Source of the DNA: DASXRA01 sp036506155
GTDB lineage: Bacteria; Actinomycetota; Actinomycetes; Mycobacteriales; Jatrophihabitantaceae
Assembly (NCBI GenBank): GCA_036506155.1
Contig: DASXSF010000039.1
Coordinates: 26,399-90,398, forward strand
Reading direction: 5' to 3'
Length of the DNA stretch: 64,000 nucleotides
The notes under the pieces were generated by a model. That model ran no database searches and was not told the DNA's origin. It was given only the letters and a program-made list of their open reading frames with translations. Position numbers and translations under genes: made by a program. Positions 43,443 through 54,660 of the stretch are shown piece after piece. Numbering within the stretch: position 1 is the first letter of the stretch; every line of letters starts with the position of its first letter.

Positions 43443-43535
43443 GTGAGCCAGCTGAGCGAGCGAGCATCGCGCGCGGCGCCGGGCCCCGCCGAGAAGCGGA
43501 ACGAGCGGGCCGATGAGCGCTTTCGTGAAGACGAC
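43443..43535 (+). repeat. Dispersed repeat copy encoding the ManB N-terminal extension
   Basis: GAGCGAGCGAGCATCGC at 43454-43470 is identical to the minus strand of 21837-21853; the downstream CGATGAGCGC (43511-43520) matches the other copies. A shorter match, GCGAGCATCGC, lies at 45123-45133 before the SIS gene. Confidence 0.65.
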
Positions 43536-44906
43536 GTCATATCGCCTGATCTGGCCGCCATCGTCAAGGCCTACGACGTGCGGGGCGTCGTGCCGGACCA
43601 GCTCGACGAGCGGGCCGCCGCCGCCATCGGGGCTGCGTTCGCCGACGTCTGCGGTGCGCAGCGTCTCGTCACAGCACACGATATGCGCGAGTCGGGACCT
43701 GTCCTCGCAGCCGCATTCGCCGCCGGAGCCGCCAGCCGCGGCGCGAGCGTCGTCGAGGCGGGGCTCGCGTCGACGGACATGTTGTATTTCGCGTCCGGGT
43801 ATCTGGACCTTCCGGGCGCAATGTTCACCGCAAGCCATAATCCCTCGCGGTACAACGGAATCAAGCTGTGCCGGGCAGGCGCGATCCCGATCGGCCAGGA
43901 CTCCGGGCTCGCCGAGATCCGTGACCGCGCCCAGCACTACCTGGCCGCGGGCGCGGCCGTCGAACCAGCGGTCGCGGAGCGCGTCGAGCTGCTCGCCGAC
44001 TACGCACGCCACCTGCGGTCGCTGGTCGACCTCACCCGGATCCGGCCGCTGATCGTCGTCGTCGATGCCGGCAACGGAATGGCCGGCTACACCGTGCCCG
44101 CCGTCCTCGGCGATGCCGCCCTGGAGGCGCTGCCGCTCACGATCGTGCCGCTCTACTTCGAGCTGGACGGCTCGTTCCCCAACCACGAGGCCAATCCGCT
44201 CGAGCCCGCGAACCTGGTCGACCTTCAGAAAGCGGTGATTGCCGCGAACGCAGACATAGGGCTGGCCTTCGACGGCGACGCCGACAGATGCTTCGTCGTC
44301 GACGGCAGCGGCCAGGCGGTGCCGCCCAGCTCGATCACCGCGCTAGTCGCGGCTCGCGAGCTCGCCAAGCATCCGGGCGCGACGGTCATCCACAACCTGA
44401 TCACGTCCCGCGCTGTGCCGGAGATCATCCGCGAGCACGGGGGAGTGCCGTCCCGGTCGCGGGTCGGCCACTCGTTCATCAAGGCGGACATGGCACGCAC
44501 CGGAGCGGTCTTCGGTGGCGAGCACTCCGCGCACTACTACTTCCGCGACTTCTGGCGTGCCGACACGGGCATGCTCGCCGCCATGCACGTGCTCGCCGCG
44601 CTCGGCGAGCACCGCGGCACGCTTGTCGAGCTGACCCAGCAGTACCAGCGCTATGCCGCGTCGGGCGAGATCAACTCCGCTGTCGACGACCAGGACGCCA
44701 GACTGGCCGCGGTGCGCGCTGCTTTCGCCGATCGGACTGCCACGGTGGACGAGCTCGACGGGCTCACCATCGAGCTCTCCGACGGCACCTGGTTCAACGT
44801 TCGCGCCTCGAACACCGAGCCGTTGCTGCGGCTGAACGTCGAGGGGTCGACCGAAGGCACAATGAGCGCCGTCCGCGACGAGGCGCTCGCGATCATTCGA
44901 GGTTAG
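43443..44906 (+). CDS. manB: Phosphomannomutase/phosphoglucomutase
   Basis: 487 residues from GTG 43443, the only usual start codon before the family body. The catalytic phosphoserine lies in MFTASHNPSRYNGIK, the metal loop in GLAFDGDADRCF, the sugar loop in GGEHSAHYYF and the phosphate loop in RASNTEPLLRLNVE. It interconverts mannose-6- and mannose-1-phosphate between ManA and ManC. The first about 32 residues (SERAS...RNERADERFRED) are not part of the family; they are encoded by the dispersed repeat also found before cysQ. Confidence 0.93.
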   Translation: MSQLSERASRAAPGPAEKRNERADERFREDDVISPDLAAIVKAYDVRGVVPDQLDERAAAAIGAAFADVCGAQRLVTAHDMRESGPVLAAAFAAGAASRGASVVEAGLASTDMLYFASGYLDLPGAMFTASHNPSRYNGIKLCRAGAIPIGQDSGLAEIRDRAQHYLAAGAAVEPAVAERVELLADYARHLRSLVDLTRIRPLIVVVDAGNGMAGYTVPAVLGDAALEALPLTIVPLYFELDGSFPNHEANPLEPANLVDLQKAVIAANADIGLAFDGDADRCFVVDGSGQAVPPSSITALVAARELAKHPGATVIHNLITSRAVPEIIREHGGVPSRSRVGHSFIKADMARTGAVFGGEHSAHYYFRDFWRADTGMLAAMHVLAALGEHRGTLVELTQQYQRYAASGEINSAVDDQDARLAAVRAAFADRTATVDELDGLTIELSDGTWFNVRASNTEPLLRLNVEGSTEGTMSAVRDEALAIIRG

Positions 44907-44908
44907 CC

Positions 44909-45115
44909 ATGGCCATCGACGCAGAACTGCTCGAGATCCTCGCCTGCCCCAGCGACGACCACGCGCCGCTGCGCGAGGAGACGCGCGACGGCGCCGAGGT
45001 GCTCGTCTGCACGAACTGCCTGACGAGCTATCCGATTCGCGACGGCATCCCGGTGCTGCTGCTCGACGACGCGACGCCGGGGCCGAACGGGATCGGTGTG
45101 CACGCCGACCAATGA
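44909..45115 (+). CDS. Trm112-like small zinc-ribbon protein
   Basis: 68 residues from ATG 44909, 2 bp after manB. LLEILACPSDDHAPLR and CTNCLTSYPIRDGIPVLLLDD match the Trm112/YcaR family; three cysteines and possibly a histidine could hold zinc. Eukaryotic Trm112 activates methyltransferases; bacterial members of this type are uncharacterised. The position between manB and the SIS gene is conserved in actinobacteria. Confidence 0.82.
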   Translation: MAIDAELLEILACPSDDHAPLREETRDGAEVLVCTNCLTSYPIRDGIPVLLLDDATPGPNGIGVHADQ

Positions 45116-45149
45116 CCCGTGGGCGAGCATCGCAGGGGCGCTGCGAGTC

Positions 45150-46298
45150 ATGAGCTTCGACGAGTCGCTGCTTGAGGACGCCGACGCACTCGCGCTGCGC
45201 GACGACGGCCGGCTGCTCTGGACGCTGGCCGGCAGCGGCGCGCAGGTGCGCCGTGCGATCGACCTTGCCGAGGAGTTCGACGTGTCCCGGCTGGCGGCGG
45301 GGGCGGCACCGCGCGCGCTGCTCGTTGCGGTCGACAACCCGGCCAAGGGCGCCGGGCGCGTCCTCGTCCGGCTCGCCAGCACGATCGCGCCGGCGATGAT
45401 GTGGCATGGCGTCGAGCTGCCGCGCTGGGCCGGCTCCGCCGACGCGCTGCTCGTCGCCTCGTCGGACGGGCGGCATCCGCGCCTGGCCCGCGTGACCGAG
45501 CAGGGCACGCACCGTGGGCTCGCGGTAGCGGTGGCCGCGCCCGAGGGATCGCCGGTCGCGGAGGCGGCCGGGCGCGCGCCCGTCGCGCACGTCCCGGCCG
45601 ACCTGAACCGCCGTGCCCTCATGTGGGCGGTGCTCACCCCGCTGCTCCAGGCCGCGCATGTGCTCGAAGTGACGTCCGTGCCGCCGTCGCTGCTGGCCCG
45701 GGTCGCCGACGCGCTGGACGAGACGGCCGAAGGCTGCCGTCCGTCCGCTGACGCGTTCACCAATCCCGCGAAGGCGCTCGCAGTCGAGTTCGCCGAGGCG
45801 CAGCCCCTCATCGCCGGTGCCGGCCACCTGGCCGGGGTGGCCGGCCGGCTGTTCGCCGACGCGTTGCAGTTGTTCGCCGGAGTGCCGGCGGTCGCAGTCA
45901 GCCTGCCGGACGGCGTGGCGGCGGCCGGCGCATTGCTGTTCGGCGAACCGCGGGGTTCTTTCCAGGATGAGTTCTTCCGCGACCGCGGCGAGGAGGAGCC
46001 CGCCCGTCCGCGGCTGGTCACCATCGGCGACGACGGCGAACCGGACGACGAGTCCCTGGGCCCGCGATCCGGAGCGCAGATCCAGCTCGACGAGGTCGCG
46101 GCGCGCCGGGCCGCGGAGGCGCTGCACCAGATCGCGAGACAGCGGGGGCTGCGATCGTCCACAGTGGACGTTCCGGTAGGCCCGCCGCTGTCCCGCCTCG
46201 CCGCGGCCACGCTCTTCGGGGCGTTCGTCGCGACCTACCTCGCGCTCGGCCGGGGCATCGACCCCTCCGAGCCGCGACCCGGGGAGCTGGCCCATTGA
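45150..46298 (+). CDS. SIS-domain protein related to phosphoglucose/phosphomannose isomerase (Rv3256c-like)
   Basis: 382 residues from ATG 45150; an upstream ATG at 45096 overlaps the Trm112 gene. SIS-like segments are LLVAVDNPAKGAGRVLVRLA, LLVASSDGRHPRLARV and LAVAVAAPEGSPVAEAAG. The central LVAVDNPAKGAG takes the place of the usual serine-rich phosphosugar-binding loop, so binding may differ. Position between manB and manA suggests a role in mannose-phosphate metabolism. The mycobacterial equivalent Rv3256c is also of unknown function. Confidence 0.75.
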   Translation: MSFDESLLEDADALALRDDGRLLWTLAGSGAQVRRAIDLAEEFDVSRLAAGAAPRALLVAVDNPAKGAGRVLVRLASTIAPAMMWHGVELPRWAGSADALLVASSDGRHPRLARVTEQGTHRGLAVAVAAPEGSPVAEAAGRAPVAHVPADLNRRALMWAVLTPLLQAAHVLEVTSVPPSLLARVADALDETAEGCRPSADAFTNPAKALAVEFAEAQPLIAGAGHLAGVAGRLFADALQLFAGVPAVAVSLPDGVAAAGALLFGEPRGSFQDEFFRDRGEEEPARPRLVTIGDDGEPDDESLGPRSGAQIQLDEVAARRAAEALHQIARQRGLRSSTVDVPVGPPLSRLAAATLFGAFVATYLALGRGIDPSEPRPGELAH

Positions 46299-46354
46299 GC
46301 GACGCTTGCGGAGCGAGTCCCGTGTGCGCGACTCGGGCGCGCTCGGGCCTACGG

Positions 46355-46372
46355 CCCGCCCTTCCGGGCGGG
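46355..46372. other. Perfect 7-bp hairpin between the SIS gene and the CDF transporter
   Basis: CCCGCCC-TTCC-GGGCGGG forms a stem of seven G-C pairs. No T-run follows, so it is not a classical terminator. The surrounding 46299-46386 also has GAGCGA...GGAGCGAG motifs like the other repeats. Confidence 0.5.
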
Positions 46373-46386
46373 AACAAGGTCCGAAA

Positions 46387-47310
46387 TTGAGCACCGCGGG
46401 GGGTATGCGTGCGGTGGTCGCCGCGCTCGGTGCCAACCTCGGCATCGCGGTGATCAAGTTCATCGCCTTCGCGATCACCGGGTCGGCGGCGATGCTCGCC
46501 GAAGGCGTGCACTCCGTGGTCGACTCCGGCAACCAGGCGCTACTACTCATCGGCGCACGCCGCTCTCGCCGCCGGGCCACCCCCGAGCATCCTTTCGGGT
46601 ACGGCCGCGACCGCTACGTCTACGGCTTCCTCGTTGCGCTAGTCCTGTTTTCCGCGGGCGGCCTCTTCGCACTGTATGAGGGCATCGAGAAGGTCCGTCA
46701 CCCGCATCACCTCGACGCGCTGGCGGTTGCGCTCAGCGTGCTCGCCGTGGCGGTCGTGCTCGAAGGTTTCTCGTTGCGGACCGCGGTCGTCGAGTCCCGC
46801 GAGGCCAAAGGCTCGCTGGGGTGGTTCGCGTTCATCCGCAGAGCCAAGTTGCCGGAACTGCCGGTCGTACTGCTCGAGGACACCGCCGCGCTGATCGGCC
46901 TGGTGCTCGCGCTGGCCGGCGTCGGCCTCTCGGCGGCGACCGGCGATGCGGTGTGGGACGGCATCGCCACCATCGGCATCGGCGTGTTGCTGCTCGCCGT
47001 GGCGGGAATCCTCATCGTCGAGACGAAAAGTCTGCTGCTCGGGGAAGCCGCGGCGCCCGAGGCGGTCGCGGCGATCGTGGCCAACCTGGTCGGCCCGGGC
47101 GTCGAGCGGGTGATACACCTGCGCACCATGCATCTCAGCCCGGACGAGCTGCTCGTGGCGGCCAAGCTCGCCATGCCGCGCAGCGCGACACTCACCGACG
47201 TGGCAGCCGCTATCGACGGTGCCGAAGCGCGTGTGCGCGCCGCCGTCCCCGCCGCGACCGTCATCTACCTGGAACCCGACATCGACCGCACCGCCTTGGA
47301 GCCGCGATGA
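46387..47310 (+). CDS. Cation diffusion facilitator (CDF) transporter
   Basis: 307 residues from TTG 46387 (MSTAGGMRAVVAAL), a start that matches what I recall of homologue N-termini; ATG 46405 is an alternative. Six membrane helices. AEGVHSVVDSGNQALLL is the CDF H-x3-D site in helix 2, and LLEDTAALIGLVLALAGV supplies the helix 5 E-D pair. The C-terminal cytosolic domain is short. It exports a divalent metal (zinc, iron or manganese) against protons. Co-transcribed with manA by ATGA overlap, yet with no obvious functional link. Confidence 0.88.
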   Translation: MSTAGGMRAVVAALGANLGIAVIKFIAFAITGSAAMLAEGVHSVVDSGNQALLLIGARRSRRRATPEHPFGYGRDRYVYGFLVALVLFSAGGLFALYEGIEKVRHPHHLDALAVALSVLAVAVVLEGFSLRTAVVESREAKGSLGWFAFIRRAKLPELPVVLLEDTAALIGLVLALAGVGLSAATGDAVWDGIATIGIGVLLLAVAGILIVETKSLLLGEAAAPEAVAAIVANLVGPGVERVIHLRTMHLSPDELLVAAKLAMPRSATLTDVAAAIDGAEARVRAAVPAATVIYLEPDIDRTALEPR

Positions 47311-48443
47311 GCGTCTTTGCGCTCGACGGCGTGATCCGGCCGTATGCGTGGGGCTCGCGCACTGCGATACCGGCCATGCTCGGCGTCCCGCCCACCGGCG
47401 AGCCGGCCGCCGAGCTCTGGTACGGGGCGCACCCGGGCGACCCGTCCCGGGTCGGTGACAGCACGCTCGACAAGCTGATCGCCGCGGAGCCGGAACGACT
47501 GCTGGGCAGTTCCGTCGTCCGAGGTCTCGGGCCGCAGCTGCCTTTCATACTCAAGGTGCTCGCCGCCGAGACGGCGTTGTCCATCCAGGTACACCCCGAT
47601 CTCGCGCAGGCGCGGGCCGGGTATGCCGCGGAGGATGCCCTCGGCCTGCCTAGAGACTCCCCGCAGCGCAACTACAAGGACGCCAACCACAAGCCGGAGC
47701 TGCTGTGCGCGCTGACCGAGTTCGACGCGCTGTGCGGCTTCCGTCCGGTCGGCGCCACAGTGCGCCTGCTTGACGCGCTGGACCTCGCCGAGTTGCGCGA
47801 CGTTCTTGCGCGCGAGGGGCTGCGCGCGGCGTTCACCGCGCTGCTGTTGTTGGACGAGCCGGCGCCGCTAGTCGAGACGGTCACCGCGCGCCTGCCACGA
47901 CTGGCCGGCACCGAGTGGGCGCAGCTCGGCGACGCGCTTACCCGGGTTGCCTGCGACTTCCCCGGCGACGTCGGCGTCGCCGTGGCACTGCTGCTGAACT
48001 TCGTCCGGCTGGCGCCGGGCGAGGCGATCTTCCTGGCGGCGGGCAACGTGCACTGCTACCTGTCCGGAATGGGCGTCGAGATCCTCGCCAACAGCGACAA
48101 CGTGCTGCGCTGCGGGCTCACGACGAAGCATGTCGACGTGCCCGAACTACTGCGCATCACCGACTTTGCCGAGCTCGCTGAGCCGCGCTGGCCTGCCGTC
48201 GACGGCTCCTTCCACGTGCCGGTTCCGGACTTCGCGCTCTCCGTTGTCAACGGGGCGGCGACACTCACCGGTCCCGGCCCGCGGATCGTCCTGCCGGTCG
48301 ACGCACCGGCGCGTGTCGATGCGGGGGCGGCCCTCGTCGAACTTGGCCCAGGACGCGCCGCCTTCGTCGGTGCGGACGAGGCGGCGGTCGGCGTGCAGGG
48401 CACGGGCCGCATCTTCGTCGCGAGCGCCGGCGGGCAAACTTGA
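47307..48443 (+). CDS. manA: Mannose-6-phosphate isomerase, class I
   Basis: 378 residues from ATG 47307. The class I zinc ligands are in [21 protein letters not shown] and [27 protein letters not shown] and AELWYGAHP are the N-terminal signature. It converts fructose-6-phosphate to mannose-6-phosphate, feeding ManB and ManC. The gene ends 25 bp before the MerR-SahH frame. Confidence 0.94.
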   Translation: MSVFALDGVIRPYAWGSRTAIPAMLGVPPTGEPAAELWYGAHPGDPSRVGDSTLDKLIAAEPERLLGSSVVRGLGPQLPFILKVLAAETALSIQVHPDLAQARAGYAAEDALGLPRDSPQRNYKDANHKPELLCALTEFDALCGFRPVGATVRLLDALDLAELRDVLAREGLRAAFTALLLLDEPAPLVETVTARLPRLAGTEWAQLGDALTRVACDFPGDVGVAVALLLNFVRLAPGEAIFLAAGNVHCYLSGMGVEILANSDNVLRCGLTTKHVDVPELLRITDFAELAEPRWPAVDGSFHVPVPDFALSVVNGAATLTGPGPRIVLPVDAPARVDAGAALVELGPGRAAFVGADEAAVGVQGTGRIFVASAGGQT

Positions 48444-48454
48444 CACGATCGTGG

Positions 48455-48460
48455 TAGGGT
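48455..48460 (+). promoter_or_regulatory. -10 box TAGGGT for MerR-SahH frame
   Basis: TAGGGT ends 8 nt before ATG 48469. A perfect TTGACA at 48440-48445 lies only 9 bp upstream of it, too close to be its -35. Confidence 0.5.
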
Positions 48461-48468
48461 CCGCGCCG

Positions 48469-50286
<1,818 letters not shown>

Positions 50287-50416
50287 CCGGTTGCCGCCGC
50301 TCCCACGGGGAGAGGTAGCGGGTTCGTGGGGTTTGGTGCAGGCTGTGCAGGCCAGGCTAACGATCACTGGCAACCTGTTCACTTCCTGCGCGGCTCGAAG
50401 ATGTCAGGATGGGTTT

Positions 50417-51106
50417 GTGAAACCACGCGTCCTGGTCGTCGATGACGACTCCGCGCTGGCCGAGATGCTCGGCATCGTGCTACGCGCGGACGGCTTCGAC
50501 CCCGCTTTCGTCCCTGACGGCAATCGCGCCGTCACGGCGTTTCGCGACTCCAAGCCCGACATCGTGCTGCTCGACTTGATGCTGCCGGGCCTGTCCGGCC
50601 TGGACGTCTGCCGTGCTATCCGTGCCGAGAGCGGCGTGCCGATCATCATGCTGACCGCGAAAAGCGACACCGTCGACGTGGTGCTCGGCCTGGAGTCGGG
50701 GGCTGACGACTACGTCGTCAAGCCGTTCAAGCCGAAGGAGCTCGTCGCGCGGATGCGCGCGCGGCTACGTCACCACGACGACATCGCGAGCGAATCGCTC
50801 ACCATCGGCCCGCCCGACTCGCCGGTGAGCATCGACGTGCCCGGGCATCAGGTGCGCCGCGACGGCACCACCATCGCGCTGACCCCCCTGGAGTTCGACC
50901 TGCTCGTGGCGCTGGCCCGCAAGCCACGCCAGGTGTTCACGCGCGAGGTGTTGCTCGAGCAGGTGTGGGGTTACCGGCACGCCGCCGACACCCGGCTCGT
51001 TAATGTTCACGTGCAGCGCCTGCGTTCCAAGGTCGAGCGTGACCCGGAGAAGCCTGAGATCGTCCTCACGGTCCGCGGTGTCGGGTACAAAGCCGGACCA
51101 CCATGA
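50417..51106 (+). CDS. mtrA: Response regulator MtrA (OmpR/PhoB family)
   Basis: 229 residues from GTG 50417 with AGGATG upstream. Receiver domain: VLVVDDDSAL, phosphoacceptor Asp53 in IVLLDLMLPG, and Lys102 in VVKPFKPKEL. Winged-helix DNA-binding domain from about 130: LTPLEFDLLVALARKPRQVF, EQVWGYRHAADTRLVNVHVQ. In mycobacteria it controls cell-wall hydrolases, dnaA and division. Overlap with mtrB (ATGA). The 130-bp region before it (50287-50416) has TAACGAT near 50358 as a possible promoter element. Confidence 0.96.
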   Translation: MKPRVLVVDDDSALAEMLGIVLRADGFDPAFVPDGNRAVTAFRDSKPDIVLLDLMLPGLSGLDVCRAIRAESGVPIIMLTAKSDTVDVVLGLESGADDYVVKPFKPKELVARMRARLRHHDDIASESLTIGPPDSPVSIDVPGHQVRRDGTTIALTPLEFDLLVALARKPRQVFTREVLLEQVWGYRHAADTRLVNVHVQRLRSKVERDPEKPEIVLTVRGVGYKAGPP

Positions 51107-52803
51107 TCGAGCAGGCCCCCGCGGTCCCCGTGGAGGCCGACGCCTCTGGACGCGCCTCCGGCGAGGGCCGGGCCCGAGCGCCGCTTCCGCTGGCCGGCAT
51201 CCGGGAGCGGGCGGGGCATTGGGTGCGCAGCATTGCTGTCTCGGTGCGGCAGTGCGGCCAGACCGTCGCGCGTGCTTGGGGGCGCTCGCTCCAGCTGCGC
51301 GTCGCCGTGACCACGCTGGTGATCAGTGGCGTCGTCGTGCTGATCGTAGGCATCTTCCTGGTCGACCAGATCAGCGGCGGTGTGCTGCGTGCCAAACGCA
51401 GCGCGGCCATCGGCCAGGTCGACACTGCGATGGCGTCGGCGCGGGCGGCCCTGGCAGATACGAACTTCGCCGACGTCCAGGGCGTCGCCAACGGCGTCTC
51501 GGACCTCAAGAGCGAACTCGCGCTCAGCAGCAACGACGCAGGGCTGTACCGCGTTCTGATCAAGTCGGATGTCTCGGATGTGCAGCTCGAGGCGCTGGCC
51601 GACGTCTTCGACAGCGATCCGGTGCCACCCGGGCTGCAACGCCTGGTCGAGCAGGGCAAGCCCGCGGTGCAATACGCCCGCATCCGGGCCTCGCGGGGCG
51701 GGCCCATGGTGCCCGGACTGGTCGTCGGTCAGTCCGTCCAGGCACAGGGCGGGATGTACGAGATCTACTACCTGTTCCCGCTGAACGTCGAGCAGGACAC
51801 GATCGCGCTCGTGCAGCGCACGGTGCTGCTCGCCGGCTTGGGACTGGTGCTGTTCGTGGCGATGATCGCCATGCTGGTCACGCGGCAGGTGGTGCGCCCG
51901 GTGCGGGTCGCGGCGCGCACTGCGGCACGTGTTGCGGGCGGTGACCTCTCGCAGCGGATCCGGGTCAGCGGCAGCGACGACATAGCCCGGCTAGGGCAGT
52001 CGTTCAACGAAATGGCTGGCAGCCTGCAGCGGCAGATCCAGCGGCTGGAACAACTGTCACGGCTGCAGCGCCGGTTCACCAGCGACGTCTCGCACGAGCT
52101 GCGCACCCCGCTGACCACCATCCGGATGGCGAGCGAGGTGCTCTACACCCGCCGGGGCGACTTCTCCCCGCAGGTGGCCCGCTCGGCAGAGCTGCTGCAG
52201 GCGGAGCTGGACCGGTTCGAGGGTCTGCTCGCAGACCTGCTCGAGATCTCGCGCTACGACGCAGGAGTGGCGCACCTGGAGGCCGAGGACAGCGACCTGG
52301 GGTCGGTGGCGGCTCGGGTAGTGGACTCGCAGCGCCTGCTGGCCAGCCGACACGGCAGTGAGATCGTCACGCGAATGCCCGACGAGCCGGTGCCCGTCGA
52401 AATCGACGCGCGACGTGTCGAACGGATCCTTCGCAACCTGATCGGCAACGCGCTCGAATACGGCGAAGGTCGTCCGGTCGTGGTGACGGTCGCCGCCGAC
52501 GCCGCCTCCGCGGCGGTCACCGTGCGCGACCACGGCGTGGGCCTGCGTCCGGGCGAGGTGGGCTTGGTCTTCAACCGCTTCTGGCGGGGCGACCCGTCGC
52601 GCAGCCGGCTCACCGGCGGCACCGGCCTCGGACTCGCGATCAGTCTCGAGGACGCGCGGCTGCACGGCGGTTGGCTGCAGGCCTGGGGCGAACGCGGTTC
52701 GGGATCGCAATTCCGGCTTACCCTGCCGCGGCGGGTGGGCGAGGCGCTGTCGTCGTCGCCGCTGCCGCTCGAGCCGGCCGACGCCGTGGAGAGCCGCTCA
52801 TGA
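51103..52803 (+). CDS. mtrB: Sensor histidine kinase MtrB
   Basis: 566 residues. Membrane helices at about 63-86 and 240-259 enclose an extracytoplasmic sensor of about 150 residues. A HAMP domain follows (RPVRVAARTAARVAGGDLSQ), then HisKA with phospho-acceptor His331 in FTSDVSHELRTPL, and the ATPase lobe (NLIGNALEYGEG, VRDHGVGL, GGTGLGLAIS). It phosphorylates MtrA; in mycobacteria it is recruited to septa and modulated by LpqB. The basic, proline-rich 50-residue N-terminus is cytosolic. Confidence 0.96.
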   Translation: MIEQAPAVPVEADASGRASGEGRARAPLPLAGIRERAGHWVRSIAVSVRQCGQTVARAWGRSLQLRVAVTTLVISGVVVLIVGIFLVDQISGGVLRAKRSAAIGQVDTAMASARAALADTNFADVQGVANGVSDLKSELALSSNDAGLYRVLIKSDVSDVQLEALADVFDSDPVPPGLQRLVEQGKPAVQYARIRASRGGPMVPGLVVGQSVQAQGGMYEIYYLFPLNVEQDTIALVQRTVLLAGLGLVLFVAMIAMLVTRQVVRPVRVAARTAARVAGGDLSQRIRVSGSDDIARLGQSFNEMAGSLQRQIQRLEQLSRLQRRFTSDVSHELRTPLTTIRMASEVLYTRRGDFSPQVARSAELLQAELDRFEGLLADLLEISRYDAGVAHLEAEDSDLGSVAARVVDSQRLLASRHGSEIVTRMPDEPVPVEIDARRVERILRNLIGNALEYGEGRPVVVTVAADAASAAVTVRDHGVGLRPGEVGLVFNRFWRGDPSRSRLTGGTGLGLAISLEDARLHGGWLQAWGERGSGSQFRLTLPRRVGEALSSSPLPLEPADAVESRS

Positions 52804-54614
52804 GGCGCACGCTTGCCGGGCTGGCCGCGCTTGCCGTACTGGCGACGGGCTGCTCCGGGGTGCCGACCTCCTCCAAGCCGCAGGTCATCGGCCCCGCGCA
52901 GGGGGGTCCCGAGGAGCCCGCCAAGCCGACGAACACTCCGGAGCCGAACGCCGAGCCCCGCACCATCGTCCAGGAGTTCCTGCGCGCCAACGTCACGGAG
53001 CCTCTCGACCGGGCCGCGCACGAGTTCCTCACCCCGGACGAGCAGCGCAAGTGGTCGGACCAGACCGTCACGATCCTGGCCGGCAGCGTGGAGAACGCCG
53101 ACGTGGGCTTGCAGAACCTCCCCGGCAACCCGCCACACGCGGTCGGGATCAAGGTCTCGGGTACCCAGATCGGCTCGCTGGGGCCCGACGGCACCTACTC
53201 GCCGGCACCGCCGGGGTCCGGCGGTGCCGGCCAGCCGTGGTCGTATCTGTACGGCCTTGATCCGGTCAACGGGCAGGCTCGCATCAGCGATGCGCCGACC
53301 GGCCTGGTGGTCTATGCCGACGAGTTCGCGCAGGTGTACCGGCCGGTACGGCTCTACTACTACGACCAGAGCGGGCAGCACCTGGTGCCGGACGTGCGAT
53401 ACACGGCGCTCGAGTCGCCACAGGACGTCGCGACGTGGGAGCTCCGGCGCCTCATCGCCGGCCCGAGCGGCGAGCTCGCCGACGCGGTGCAATCCGACCT
53501 GCTGCCTTACCCACCGGCGGGCGCGAACCCGTCCGTCAGCATCAGCGCGGACGGGTCGATGCGCATCGAGCTGCCCGGCAGCTCGCGCCTGGAGGGAGAC
53601 ACCGAGAAGCGGCTTGCCGCGCAACTGATCATGACCTTCGCCAACAGCCAGCCGCAGCTGGCATTGACGATCACCGACGGCGGCGTGCCTATCGACATCC
53701 CCGACCTCCCGGGCCAGATCACGAAGGCGACACTTCAGCGCGATTCGGTGACGGCTGACCTGTTCAACAACAATGACCCGATGCCGGTGTTCTATCTCGA
53801 CGCCAGGCACCGGCTCGTCACCGGCGACAGCGGCCAGGCCGTATCAGGGCCGCTCGGGGTGGCCGGCCGGTACAACCTCAGCTCGGTCGCCGTCGCCTCG
53901 GTCAGGCCCGAAGACGACTACTACGTCGCCGCCACCGTGGGCTCGGGGTCGGACCAGACGTTCTGGATGGGCCGGTCGCAGACCGGGCTGCTCCGGACGA
54001 CTGTGCCCCGTGGACAGCTCACCCGCCCTTCCTGGGCCGCCGGGCAGACGGAGGCGTGGGTCGCCAACGGCGCGAACCTCTACCGGGTCAGCTGGGCCAA
54101 CACCGGGCCGCCCCAGGTCTCGACGGTGCCGACCGCGCTGCAGTCCGGTGATCGCATCACTGCGCTGCGGTTGAGTCCCGAGGGCTCACGCATTGCGATG
54201 ATCGTCGAGGGACCGGCAGGGTTCGCCCAGCTGTTCGTCGGCGCCGTGGTGCGGACCGGGTCCGGGAGCGGCGACAACAACTCGGTCCGCATCGACAGCG
54301 CGCAGGCGATCACGCCGCCCAGTTACCACCTGAGCGACGTGGCATGGAGCGACGACATGACGCTGTGGGTGGTCGGCACCGACGACCCGCAGCGGCACAA
54401 CCACGGCATCTGGTCCGTGACCGTCGACGGGGCCAACCTGCGTGTGCACTCGACGTCGGGCCTGCCGCAGGGCGCAGACAGCGTCGCCACCGGATCCGGC
54501 GTTTTGCCGTGGGTGTCCGCCGGTGGTTATGTGTTCGAGCTCGGCACCGACTGGGAGGGGCCGGGGCCCAACCACCGCACCACCGCCGGCACCGCGCCTG
54601 TCTACCTCGAGTAA
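52800..54614 (+). CDS. lpqB: Lipoprotein LpqB
   Basis: 604 residues from ATG 52800, overlapping the mtrB stop. The lipobox is VLATGCSG, giving a lipid-modified Cys after an 18-20 residue signal. A GerMN-type domain occupies about 190-310 (YYYDQSGQHLVPDVRYTAL), and the C-terminal half forms a beta-propeller-like region (SWAAGQTEAWVANG, DVAWSDDMTLWVVG). It lies on the outer face and modulates MtrB, as known in mycobacteria and streptomycetes. Confidence 0.94.
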   Translation: MRRTLAGLAALAVLATGCSGVPTSSKPQVIGPAQGGPEEPAKPTNTPEPNAEPRTIVQEFLRANVTEPLDRAAHEFLTPDEQRKWSDQTVTILAGSVENADVGLQNLPGNPPHAVGIKVSGTQIGSLGPDGTYSPAPPGSGGAGQPWSYLYGLDPVNGQARISDAPTGLVVYADEFAQVYRPVRLYYYDQSGQHLVPDVRYTALESPQDVATWELRRLIAGPSGELADAVQSDLLPYPPAGANPSVSISADGSMRIELPGSSRLEGDTEKRLAAQLIMTFANSQPQLALTITDGGVPIDIPDLPGQITKATLQRDSVTADLFNNNDPMPVFYLDARHRLVTGDSGQAVSGPLGVAGRYNLSSVAVASVRPEDDYYVAATVGSGSDQTFWMGRSQTGLLRTTVPRGQLTRPSWAAGQTEAWVANGANLYRVSWANTGPPQVSTVPTALQSGDRITALRLSPEGSRIAMIVEGPAGFAQLFVGAVVRTGSGSGDNNSVRIDSAQAITPPSYHLSDVAWSDDMTLWVVGTDDPQRHNHGIWSVTVDGANLRVHSTSGLPQGADSVATGSGVLPWVSAGGYVFELGTDWEGPGPNHRTTAGTAPVYLE

Positions 54615-54660
54615 TCCACAGCGGCCGCGAAAGTGCCGCGGGCAGCCGTGGTATGCGGCC

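Noticed and set aside
46355..46372. Rho-independent terminator after the SIS gene
   Set aside because: The hairpin is perfect but no T-rich tract follows, and the next gene is co-directional; kept only as a structural hairpin.
42474..46580. Very long minus-strand open frames (570 and 745 codons) opposite manB, SIS and CDF genes
   Set aside because: They are antisense shadows typical of GC-rich coding DNA; they lack recognisable domains and overlap genes with clear motifs.
48440..48460. TTGACA and TAGGGT as a full -35/-10 promoter for the MerR-SahH frame
   Set aside because: The spacing is 9 bp instead of about 17; only the -10 box was kept.
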